From: Pyrinomonadaceae bacterium
GTDB taxonomy: Bacteria > Acidobacteriota > Blastocatellia > Pyrinomonadales > Pyrinomonadaceae
Assembly (NCBI GenBank): GCA_025937955.1
Contig: JAICQI010000253.1
Location: 1-7,843, forward strand
Length of the DNA: 7,843 bases
Direction of reading: 5' to 3'
A program made the translations under genes and the position numbers. Positions 1-5,804 of the stretch are shown piece by piece. Position 1 is the stretch's first letter. Each line of letters opens with the position of its first letter. Under the pieces are notes generated by a model. It ran no database searches and was not told the origin of the DNA. It saw only the letters and a program-made list of their open reading frames with translations.

Positions 1-45
1 CCGCCACCACCCCCGAAACCAATCAAACCACCACAATAAAGCCAC

Positions 46-95
46 GGATAAACGCAGATCTGTGTAAATCGATTTACACAGATCTGCGCTTATCC
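46..95. repeat. 50-bp near-perfect palindrome (dyad element A)
   Basis: Two 25-nt arms (46-70 and 71-95) are reverse complements with one mismatch (A52 against C89). The dyad is centred on ATCGAT at 68-73. Each arm carries CAGATCTG (55-62 and 79-86), and the left end has an ACGGAT word (44-49). There is no spacer, so as RNA or single-stranded DNA it would fold into a long hairpin with a tiny loop. It has the same ATCGAT centre and ACGGAT-type words as the element at 2209-2285, so the two probably belong to one dispersed family. Whether it ends an upstream gene beyond the left edge or affects the receiver gene at 240 cannot be told. Positions 1-45 hold nothing else I recognise. Confidence 0.85.
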
Positions 96-111
96 GGTGT
101 TACCTTTTGTA

Positions 112-133
112 GACGCCTCGCCCCCGAGGTGTT
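112..133 (+). other. small GC-rich hairpin upstream of the receiver gene
   Basis: CCTCG (116-120) pairs with CGAGG (125-129) around a CCCC loop, and the stem extends outward through weaker pairs to about 112/133. No T-run follows, so it is not a canonical terminator. It lies between dyad element A and the receiver-domain gene. Its function is unknown and it could be chance. Confidence 0.3.
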
Positions 134-193
134 CACAGCAGTCGACACGCAAAATCGAAATCCGCCCTGTTTTCTGTGTTCGTCATCACGGTA

Positions 194-237
194 CGGGCCT
201 TGCTCAAGGTTAAGCCCGGAAGGCAGGGAAGCTCCCT
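194..237 (+). promoter_or_regulatory. structured leader with hairpin over the ribosome-binding site
   Basis: Two hairpins lie just upstream of the ATG at 240. In the first, CGGGCCTT (194-201) pairs with AAGG (206-209) and CCCG (215-218), leaving a 5-nt bulge. In the second, AGGGA (225-229) pairs with TCCCT (233-237) across a 3-nt loop. The second hairpin holds the only purine-rich Shine-Dalgarno-like stretch, GGGAA at 226-230, 9 nt before the start. Folding could therefore limit translation of the receiver protein. I could match it to no known riboswitch family, so regulation is an inference from the dyads alone. Confidence 0.3.
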
Positions 238-239
238 CA

Positions 240-644
240 ATGAAGCCCAGGATTTTAATAGTTGACGACGATTCGACCATCACGCAACAGCTCTATTGGA
301 CGCTGTGTGACGAATACGACGTCGTGACCGCAAACGACATGCAGACGGCTATCCGGCGCGCGATGTTTTATAAACCTGATATTTCCATACTCGATTTGCA
401 CATGCCGCCGGACAAAGATTCGCCCGCGAGTGGGCTGCGATTGCTGGAGTACATCAAAGGTCATTTGTCGAACTCGCGAGTTTTGATCATGAGTTCCAAT
501 ACCGAAACAGAAGTGCGCAGGCAGTGCCTCGCCTCCGGCGCCGACGGCTTTTTCGCTAAGCCCTTCGAGCTCGCCGACATGCTGGCAAGTATTTGCAAGT
601 TGACGCCTCTGCATAGGCTGGAGTTGTTCGCTCACATTCTTTGA
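240..644 (+). CDS. stand-alone response regulator receiver protein
   Basis: This 134-residue protein consists only of a REC domain. The acidic pocket is D9-D11 (IVDDD), the likely phosphorylated aspartate is D52 (ILDLHMPP), the switch Ser is S85 or S86 (LIMSS), and the conserved lysine is K107 (FFAKPF). No output domain follows, so it probably acts by protein-protein contact or in a phosphorelay. The PPD-type insert after the phosphosite, followed by GLRLLEYI, recalls the receiver domains of PrsR-type regulators, which are normally fused to AAA+ and DNA-binding domains; that resemblance is by eye. The ATG at 240 is chosen because the REC fold begins there and GGGAA lies 9 nt upstream. An in-frame GTG at 129 would add 37 residues unlike any REC domain. 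No histidine kinase is adjacent, so its partner is unknown. Confidence 0.88.
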   Translation: MKPRILIVDDDSTITQQLYWTLCDEYDVVTANDMQTAIRRAMFYKPDISILDLHMPPDKDSPASGLRLLEYIKGHLSNSRVLIMSSNTETEVRRQCLASGADGFFAKPFELADMLASICKLTPLHRLELFAHIL

Positions 645-670
645 CTTTGACAGATCCGGACGTCACTCCC

Positions 671-686
671 TTTGACGTCCGTCAAA
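671..686 (+). other. hairpin after the receiver gene, with an alternative fold
   Basis: TTTGAC (671-676) and GTCAAA (681-686) form a perfect 6-bp stem with a 4-nt loop. The same bases can instead pair in CGGACGTC (657-664) with GACGTCCG (674-681), an 8-bp stem. The two folds are mutually exclusive. TTGAC also recurs at 641-645 and 647-651. No T-run follows either stem. The role is unknown. Confidence 0.4.
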
Positions 687-720
687 CACCGGAGATGAAA
701 CCCTCTTCATCGGCCGGTGT
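686..720 (+). other. strong imperfect hairpin in the 645-833 gap
   Basis: ACACCGG (686-692) pairs with CCGGTGT (714-720), and GATGAA (694-699) pairs with TTCATC (706-711). This gives 13 base pairs with one small internal loop and a 6-nt apical loop. It lies between the adjoining hairpin and the likely terminator downstream. No T-run follows it directly. It may be part of a compound 3' end for the receiver transcript. Confidence 0.45.
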
Positions 721-729
721 GCTCGAGGG

Positions 730-775
730 CCCCCGCTGGACGTTGCCCAACACGAACGCGGGGGTCATTATTTTG
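730..775 (+). terminator. probable Rho-independent terminator of the receiver gene
   Basis: CCCCCGC (730-736) pairs with GCGGGGG (758-764), a 7-bp all-GC stem. The next bases, TCATTATTTT (765-774), are T-rich. The 21-nt loop is longer than usual, which weakens the call, although GTT (742-744) and AAC (749-751) could pair inside it. It sits about 86 nt after the receiver stop codon and just before the candidate promoter of the next operon, where a terminator is expected. Confidence 0.45.
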
Positions 776-784
776 CTTCTCAAA

Positions 785-813
785 CTGACTTCTGCTCGCC
801 GCTCTGCCATAAT
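785..813 (+). promoter_or_regulatory. candidate sigma-70-like promoter for the LON-moaD/E operon
   Basis: CTGACT (785-790, 4 of 6 against TTGACA) lies 17 nt before CATAAT (808-813, 5 of 6 against TATAAT). Transcription would start near 820, leaving only about 14 nt before the ATG at 834. That fits the absence of a Shine-Dalgarno sequence there. The -35 match is mediocre, so this is tentative. Confidence 0.35.
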
Positions 814-833
814 CCTCCCGAACCAAGTCGCAA

Positions 834-1541
834 ATGAGCGAAGCATCCGACAAAGTGCGTGGGCTCCACGAGCTGCCACTCTTTCCCTTGCCGGTGGTCC
901 TGTTTCCCGGAGTGCCGTTGCCGCTGCATATCTTTGAGCCGCGCTACCGGCAAATGCTGCTGGACATCGGGCTCGCAAACAATCTCTTTGGTCTTGCTTA
1001 CTTCGATCCAACCAATACCGAAAATGAAGTTCCGCCGGCGGGCCACGTGGGCTGTGTCGCCGAAGTCACCGAGACACAAACTTTCGCTGACGGTCGTTCA
1101 AACATACTGACGCTCGGAGTGATTCGATATCGCATCGAGTCGTATATCGAGCGTGGCGATCCTTACCTGGTGGCGCAGGTCAGCTATTTTGAGGACGACG
1201 AAGAAGACGAAGAACTCCTCGCGCCGCCTGCGAAAGAAGTAGCAGAAACGTTCACGCGTATCGCGCAAGCCGTGCGCACAATCAACGACGAGCGCGCCAT
1301 CCTGCCTGACATCTCTGACACCGAGCCGCAGCGTCTATCGTTTCTGGTTGCGGCGGCGATGGAGATCGACGCTGACGTAAAACAGGAAATGCTCGAGCTG
1401 CGCTCGACTTCGGAACGTTTAAAACGACTGCGGGCGATGCTGAACATCGCGGTCACCAGTTACGAAGAGCGCGCGCGAATACACGAGTTGGCGAAGAGTA
1501 ACGGACACGGCGGCAGAAAGATCGAGATGAATGACGAATAA
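834..1541 (+). CDS. LON substrate-binding-domain protein without protease or ATPase
   Basis: This 235-residue protein has the N-terminal LON (PUA-like) domain fold of Lon protease. Visible signatures are LPLFPLPVVLFPG (14-26), HIFEPRYRQM (32-41), a VGCVAEV strand (72-78) and ADGRSNILTLGVIRYRI (85-101). An acidic loop (about 120-129) and a charged helical C-terminal part follow. The AAA+ module and Ser-Lys protease of full Lon are absent, and 200-235 residues is the usual size for solo LON-domain proteins. These are thought to bind unfolded or specific protein partners, but no defined reaction is known for this one. The ATG at 834 puts the LON motif about 13 residues in, as in relatives; the next Met (41) falls inside the domain. 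Its 3' end overlaps moaD/E by 11 nt, so the two are probably co-translated. Confidence 0.9.
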   Translation: MSEASDKVRGLHELPLFPLPVVLFPGVPLPLHIFEPRYRQMLLDIGLANNLFGLAYFDPTNTENEVPPAGHVGCVAEVTETQTFADGRSNILTLGVIRYRIESYIERGDPYLVAQVSYFEDDEEDEELLAPPAKEVAETFTRIAQAVRTINDERAILPDISDTEPQRLSFLVAAAMEIDADVKQEMLELRSTSERLKRLRAMLNIAVTSYEERARIHELAKSNGHGGRKIEMNDE

Positions 1542-2217
1542 GGTGAGTATTCGGGTGCTGTTTTTTGGCGCCGCGCGAGATGTGGTTGATGCGAATCCAC
1601 TCGATCTTTCGCTTGAAGCACCGGCGACGGTTAGCAGCGCTTTTCAAAGTTTGGTCGAGAGGTTTTCTCAGCTCGAACGCTTCGGACGATCGTTACTGTT
1701 TGCGGTGAACCAGGAGTACGCCACGCCGGACACGGTTTTGAAAGAGAATGACGAACTGGCGGTGTTTCCGCCGGTGAGTGGAGGCTCGCACGACTTCTTT
1801 GAGTTGACGACTGAGCCGATCGACGTCGGGATGGTGGCGAGACGAGTCGTGCTGCCTGAGTGTGGCGCCACGGTAACACTTGACGGCTACGCACGCGAAT
1901 GGACCAAGGGGAAACGAACGTTATACCTGGTTTACGAAGCTTACGACGCGATGGCGTTGACGGAGATGCAACGTCTTGGCGTCGAGGCTCACCAGAAATT
2001 CGATATCGCTCATCTCGGGATCGTGCATCGCACCGGGCGACTGGAGATCGGCGAAACCAGCGTCGTGATCGCCGCCAGCGCCCCACACCGCCAGGCCGCC
2101 TTCCAGGCCTGCGAGTGGACCATCAAAGAACTCAAACGCACCGTACCCATCTGGAAAAAAGAAGTCTACGAGAGTGGCGAAGAAGAATGGGTAGGAGCCG
2201 CAGATTTTCACGGATAG
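1531..2217 (+). CDS. moaX: fused molybdopterin synthase MoaD-MoaE
   Basis: This 228-residue fusion joins both subunits of molybdopterin synthase, which adds two sulfurs to precursor Z (cPMP) to make molybdopterin in the cytoplasm. Residues 5-85 are MoaD (ubiquitin-like), with VLFFGAARD near the start and VFPPVSGG ending at Gly84-Gly85. Residues about 90-220 are MoaE: GATVTLDGYAR with conserved R122, the HR pairs at 166-167 and 186-187, and catalytic-type lysines in LK (K202) and PIWKKE (206-211). In separate MoaD the Gly-Gly is the thiocarboxylated C-terminus; here SHDFF follows it. In the M. tuberculosis fusion MoaX, cleavage after this motif is needed for activity, so processing is likely here too. 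The start overlaps the LON gene; a GTG at 1543 is an alternative. The last two residues (His-Gly) and the stop lie inside the dyad repeat at 2209-2285. Confidence 0.93.
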   Translation: MTNKVSIRVLFFGAARDVVDANPLDLSLEAPATVSSAFQSLVERFSQLERFGRSLLFAVNQEYATPDTVLKENDELAVFPPVSGGSHDFFELTTEPIDVGMVARRVVLPECGATVTLDGYAREWTKGKRTLYLVYEAYDAMALTEMQRLGVEAHQKFDIAHLGIVHRTGRLEIGETSVVIAASAPHRQAAFQACEWTIKELKRTVPIWKKEVYESGEEEWVGAADFHG

Positions 2218-2285
2218 GTTAAGACACGGATGAATACGGATCGATCCGTGTTCATCCGTGTAAGAATTATCCGTTTATATCCGTG
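2209..2285. repeat. ACGGAT dyad repeat between convergent genes (element B)
   Basis: The 77-bp element holds three ACGGAT words and four of the complement ATCCGT. Its core is a spacer-free palindrome, 2224-2242 against 2243-2261. These are 19-nt arms whose single mismatch (T2235 against G2250) would be a G-U pair in + strand RNA. The centre is ATCGAT (2240-2245). Outer arms CACGGATA (2209-2216) and TATCCGTG (2278-2285) also pair. It fills the 49-nt gap between the stops of moaD/E and gyrA and spills into both genes. Its position suits a two-way transcription end point, but neither side has a T-run, so classical intrinsic termination is not shown. The shared ATCGAT centre links it to element A at 46-95. 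Confidence 0.85.
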
Positions 2286-4834
2286 GTTTCAGTCTCCTCT
2301 TCCGCGGCGGCTTCGACCAGCGAGGCACTGGTAACCTTGTCGCCCTGATCGGTCTTGATCAGACGCACACCTTGAGCGCTGCGGCCGGTCTTGCGGATAT
2401 CGCCGGCTTCGAGGCGGATCAGTTTTCCTTGTTGCGTGATGATCATGATCTCCGACTCGTCTTCAACCGGAAACACCGCGACCACCTTGCCGGTCTTGTC
2501 AGTCGTCTTCATGTTGATGACACCTTTACCACCACGCGATTGCAAACGATAAGTCGTGATCGGAGTCTGCTTGCCGTAACCCTGCTCGGAAACGGAGAGC
2601 ATCCTTTCCTTGTCTTCCGCTGATACGGCGCAGACCGAGACGACAAAATCGTCCTGACGCAATTCGATGCCGCGGGTACCGCGGGTCGCTCGTCCCATCG
2701 GTCTCGCGTTCTTCTCGTCGAAGCGAATGGCGAGACCGTTATGCGTGGCGATGAAGATGCGCTTCGTGCCGTCGGTAAGAATGACATCAAGCAGCCGATC
2801 ACCTTCATCGACGTTGATCGCGATGATGCCGTTGGTGCGAATGTTCTGGAAGTCAGCGAGTGACGTCTTCTTGATCACGCCCTTGCGCGTGACCATCACC
2901 ACGTAACGGCCCTCGGAAAATTCGCGCACCGGCACCACGCCTGCGAGCTTTCGATCGCTTGGTATGTTGATGAGGTTCACGACTGCCTTGCCGCGGGCCG
3001 AGGCCGCCGCATCCGGCACTTCGTGAACTTTTATCTTGTAGACCATGCCATCGTCCGTGAAGATCATCAGGTAGGCATGCGTCGAAGCGATGAACAAATG
3101 CTCGACGAAGTCGCCGTTCTTCGCGGCAGCACCGAAGCGACCTTTACCGCCGCGTCCCTGGCGCGAATAAGTCGTGATCGGCGTGCGCTTGATGTAACCA
3201 CTATTCGTGACGGTGATGGCTACGTCTTCGTCGGCGATCAAGTCTTCGATTGAAAGCTCGACGCCTTCGTCAACAATCTCCGTGCGACGCTCGTCGCCGA
3301 AGTCTTTCTTGACCTCCTCGAGCTCTTTCGCGATCACTCGTCGCAGCGATCTCTCGTTGCCGAGAATCTCTTCAAGCTCGGCGATGAGCTTGATGATCTG
3401 TTCGTACTCGTCGGTGATTTTCTGGCGTTCGAGCGCCGAAATCCTGCGCAACTGAAGGTCGAGAATCGCCTGGGCCTGAATCTCAGAAAAAGCGAGGGTC
3501 TCCATCGCCTTCTGAAGCCGGGCGAGATACGTCTTGAGCTGGACGTCCGAAGGAACACCTTTCCAGGTCTTTACCTCGCTCGTAGTCTGCAAATGGCCCA
3601 TCAGCCACTGGCGAGCTTCATCGACCGAGCGCGAGTTGCGAATCAGCGTGACGATGTAGTCGAGCGCGTCGATCGCCTTCGTGAGTCCTTCGAGAATGTG
3701 CGCGCGGGCGCGAGCCTTGCGAAGCTCGTACTCAGTCCGCTTGCGGACCACTTCCCGGCGAAACTCGATGAACGCCTCGAGCATCTGCTTGAGGTTCAGA
3801 ACACGCGGTTGCCCGTTGACGATTGCGAGGTTGATGACGCCAAAAGACGACTGCATCGGCGTTAGCTTATAGAGCTTATTGAGCACGACTTGCGGCACCG
3901 CATCGCGTTTCAACTCGACGACGATGCGCATACCAGTGCGGTCTGACTCATCGCGCAGATCCGAAACACCGTCGACCTTCTTCTCGTTGATCAACTCGGC
4001 GATGCGCTCGAGCAAACGCGCTTTGTTGACTTGGAACGGTATTTCGGTGATCACGATCGCGTCGCGTTCCTGTGCGCCGCGTCCGATGCGATCGATGCCG
4101 GCGCGCGCGCGCAACTGCAAAACGCCGCGACCTTCTTCGTACGATTTTCTGATCTCTTCACGTCCGTAGATAAATCCCCCGGTCGGAAAATCCGGACCAG
4201 TTACGATCTTCGTCAGATCTTTTACAGTGACTTCGGGATCTTTCAACAACGCCAAAGTCGCATCGACGATTTCAGTGAGATTGTGCGGCGGGATCTTGGT
4301 GGCCATGCCGACCGCGATTCCGTCAGAACCGTTGATCAAGAGGCTCGGAATTCGCGCCGGTAAGACTGTCGGTTCACTCAGCGACTCGTCGTAGTTTGGT
4401 TGAAATACAACGGTCTCTTTCTCGATGTCGGAGAGAACTTCATTCGTCAAACGCGCCATGCGTATTTCGGTGTAACGCATCGCCGCCGCTGCATCGCCGT
4501 CGACCGATCCGAAGTTGCCCTGACCGTCGATCAACGGATAACGCATCGAAAAGTCCTGGGCCAAACGCACGATCGTGTCGTAGACCGGCATATCGCCGTG
4601 CGGGTGATACTTACCGATCACGTCGCCGACGATGCGCGCGCTCTTCTTGTAAGGCTTGTTGTAAGTGTTGCCGAGCTCGTGCATGGCCCATAGCACGCGC
4701 CGGTGGACCGGTTTCAACCCATCGCGAACATCCGGCAACGCGCGGCCAATGATGACTGACATCGCGTAGTCGAGATACGACCGCCGCATCTCGTCTTCGA
4801 TGTTTATATGATTGCGTTCAGAAGTTGTTTCCAT
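2267..4834 (-). CDS. gyrA: DNA gyrase subunit A
   Basis: This 855-residue GyrA is complete. With GyrB it forms the A2B2 enzyme that introduces negative supercoils using ATP. It has the N-terminal winged-helix/tower core, with catalytic Tyr121 in AAMRYTEIR, and the quinolone-resistance region HPHGDMPVYD (77-86). The coiled-coil arms and gate span about 350-510, and a six-bladed beta-pinwheel C-terminal domain begins near 535. The GyrA box that marks gyrase rather than Topo IV reads QGRGGKG (559-565), one change from QRRGGKG, and a second copy QSRGGKG lies at 765-771. An acidic tail (EAAAEEETE, 841-849) follows. At the positions of E. coli Ser83 and Ala84 it has Met82 and Pro83, while the Asp87 equivalent (D86) is kept. 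The start is supported by GGAAAGG 7 nt upstream. gyrB is not next to it. The last five residues come from repeat element B. Confidence 0.98.
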   Translation of the reverse strand: METTSERNHINIEDEMRRSYLDYAMSVIIGRALPDVRDGLKPVHRRVLWAMHELGNTYNKPYKKSARIVGDVIGKYHPHGDMPVYDTIVRLAQDFSMRYPLIDGQGNFGSVDGDAAAAMRYTEIRMARLTNEVLSDIEKETVVFQPNYDESLSEPTVLPARIPSLLINGSDGIAVGMATKIPPHNLTEIVDATLALLKDPEVTVKDLTKIVTGPDFPTGGFIYGREEIRKSYEEGRGVLQLRARAGIDRIGRGAQERDAIVITEIPFQVNKARLLERIAELINEKKVDGVSDLRDESDRTGMRIVVELKRDAVPQVVLNKLYKLTPMQSSFGVINLAIVNGQPRVLNLKQMLEAFIEFRREVVRKRTEYELRKARARAHILEGLTKAIDALDYIVTLIRNSRSVDEARQWLMGHLQTTSEVKTWKGVPSDVQLKTYLARLQKAMETLAFSEIQAQAILDLQLRRISALERQKITDEYEQIIKLIAELEEILGNERSLRRVIAKELEEVKKDFGDERRTEIVDEGVELSIEDLIADEDVAITVTNSGYIKRTPITTYSRQGRGGKGRFGAAAKNGDFVEHLFIASTHAYLMIFTDDGMVYKIKVHEVPDAAASARGKAVVNLINIPSDRKLAGVVPVREFSEGRYVVMVTRKGVIKKTSLADFQNIRTNGIIAINVDEGDRLLDVILTDGTKRIFIATHNGLAIRFDEKNARPMGRATRGTRGIELRQDDFVVSVCAVSAEDKERMLSVSEQGYGKQTPITTYRLQSRGGKGVINMKTTDKTGKVVAVFPVEDESEIMIITQQGKLIRLEAGDIRKTGRSAQGVRLIKTDQGDKVTSASLVEAAAEEETETTDING

Positions 4835-4841
4835 CTAAAAG

Positions 4842-4848
4842 CCTTTCC
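4842..4848 (-). promoter_or_regulatory. gyrA ribosome-binding site
   Basis: On the minus strand GGAAAGG lies 7 nt before the ATG (4834-4832). It is the clearest Shine-Dalgarno sequence in the window and fixes the gyrA start. Confidence 0.7.
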
Positions 4849-4955
4849 AGTACAATCCGCCACGCAGTCCGGCCCCTGGTGAAGAGATACCGAGGTTGAG
4901 TTTGGCGTTTTTGGGGAAGAAAAAACGGGTGAACATCTCTATCAAAACGGACTGT

Positions 4956-4985
4956 ATTTTAGCCTTTTTTGCGGTCGTTTGGCAA
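4956..4985 (-). promoter_or_regulatory. strong sigma-70-like gyrA promoter
   Basis: On the minus strand TTGCCA (4985-4980, 5 of 6) is followed after 18 nt by TAAAAT (4961-4956, 5 of 6). The start of transcription should be near 4949, giving a leader of about 115 nt. That leader would begin with bases close to CAGTCCG (complement of 4948-4954), which can pair with CGGACTG (complement of 4865-4871). On the plus strand the same place holds TTGGCA (4979-4984), a good -35 word for the divergent PilZ gene, but the nearest -10-like word (TCTAAT, 5005-5010) is 20 nt away, so that promoter is much less certain. Confidence 0.55.
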
Positions 4986-5076
4986 ACGCGAAATAGGCGA
5001 AAACTCTAATAAAATCAATAGCTTCGTGTAACCACTCCCGACGCTTTTCAAACGCTCCACACGGTCGTCGGCTCCC

Positions 5077-5793
5077 ATGAGTGAACAGCGAAATTGGAAA
5101 CGGATTCGTGAGCGGCTCGCGCTGCGTTTACCGGTGCGCGTCCAGGGTCGTGAAACGCCGACTTTCGAGTGGACCGAGATGACGCGGCTCGTTAACGTGA
5201 CTCCGTTTGGCGCGGCTTTCACGCTCAAGCACCCGACCGAAAAAGGTCGCTTGCTATTCATGACCATCCCGATGCCGCGCCAGTTGCGCGTGTTTGATCA
5301 TCTTGAAGACCAATATCGGATCTGGGCCATCGTTCGCCACATGCGACCGTCTATGTCCGGCGACCGCGGGCTCTTTGACGTCGGCGTAGCCTTCATTGGA
5401 AAACGTCCGCCGAAAAGTTATGAAAAGGAACCATGGAAGCGTTATGACATTGCCACCAACACTTTTAATGAAGAGACTAATCCTGAGGATCTGCTGACGC
5501 CATTCGCAGACCAGCGTGCTTGTACACGGCACAACATTGCTGTCGATATGCGAGTGGAAGTGATCGATACTAACGGTGAGGTAGTTGAGAGCGAACAATC
5601 AGTGACTGAAGAAATCAGCGCCAAAGGAGCAACAATTTTTACGACGCTGCAAATACCGGAGGGGCGTTTCATTCGTTTGATCGGCGAGCAGTATGGCGTT
5701 ACTGCGCACGCGGCTATTCGCTCTCGCAGCACCGGCGCGAACGGCATTCCCAGAATTCATGTCGAGTTCATTGATAGGGAATGGCCGTTGTAA
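5077..5793 (+). CDS. tandem PilZ-domain protein
   Basis: This 238-residue soluble protein appears to carry two PilZ domains, which bind the second messenger c-di-GMP. The first has an RxxxR pattern at R13-R17 followed by LPVRV, and NVTPFG (40-45) in place of the usual (D/N)xSxxG. The second has RACTR (147-151) followed by a strand, then EISAKG (179-184), with Glu where Asp or Asn is normal. Both sites deviate from consensus, so one or both may bind weakly or serve only as folds. There is no output enzyme, signal peptide or membrane segment, so it probably acts by contact with a partner. The ATG at 5077 lacks a clear Shine-Dalgarno, but the first RxxxR begins just 13 residues in, which argues against a later start. 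The acyltransferase gene starts 11 nt after its stop. Confidence 0.8.
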   Translation: MSEQRNWKRIRERLALRLPVRVQGRETPTFEWTEMTRLVNVTPFGAAFTLKHPTEKGRLLFMTIPMPRQLRVFDHLEDQYRIWAIVRHMRPSMSGDRGLFDVGVAFIGKRPPKSYEKEPWKRYDIATNTFNEETNPEDLLTPFADQRACTRHNIAVDMRVEVIDTNGEVVESEQSVTEEISAKGATIFTTLQIPEGRFIRLIGEQYGVTAHAAIRSRSTGANGIPRIHVEFIDREWPL

Positions 5794-5804
5794 GATAAAA
5801 GCAC

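Noticed and set aside
129..239. N-terminal extension of the receiver protein from GTG at 129
   Set aside because: The extra 37 residues are Cys/Pro/Ser-rich and unlike any REC protein, and the region is taken up by hairpins.
194..240. SRP (4.5S-like) RNA or known riboswitch
   Set aside because: CCCGGAAGG looks like the SRP apical loop, but the conserved flanking internal-loop bases are missing. No c-di-GMP, SAM, cobalamin or other known aptamer core could be matched by eye.
647..675. Promoter with a perfect TTGACA at 647-652
   Set aside because: No -10 word is found 16-18 nt downstream (CTTTGA at 670-675), and the bases are explained by repeated TTGAC words around hairpins.
641..937. 98-residue reading frame overlapping the LON gene
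   Set aside because: It crosses three hairpins, a terminator and a candidate promoter, runs out of frame into the LON gene and resembles no family.
2372..4752. Many open frames antisense or out of frame to gyrA
   Set aside because: They are Arg/Ser-rich shadow frames of a GC-rich gene with no recognisable domain or ribosome-binding site. gyrA explains the region fully.
4835..5076. tRNA or small RNA gene in the gyrA-PilZ gap
   Set aside because: No cloverleaf or conserved T-loop motif was found. The content is the gyrA leader and promoter and an AT-rich stretch.
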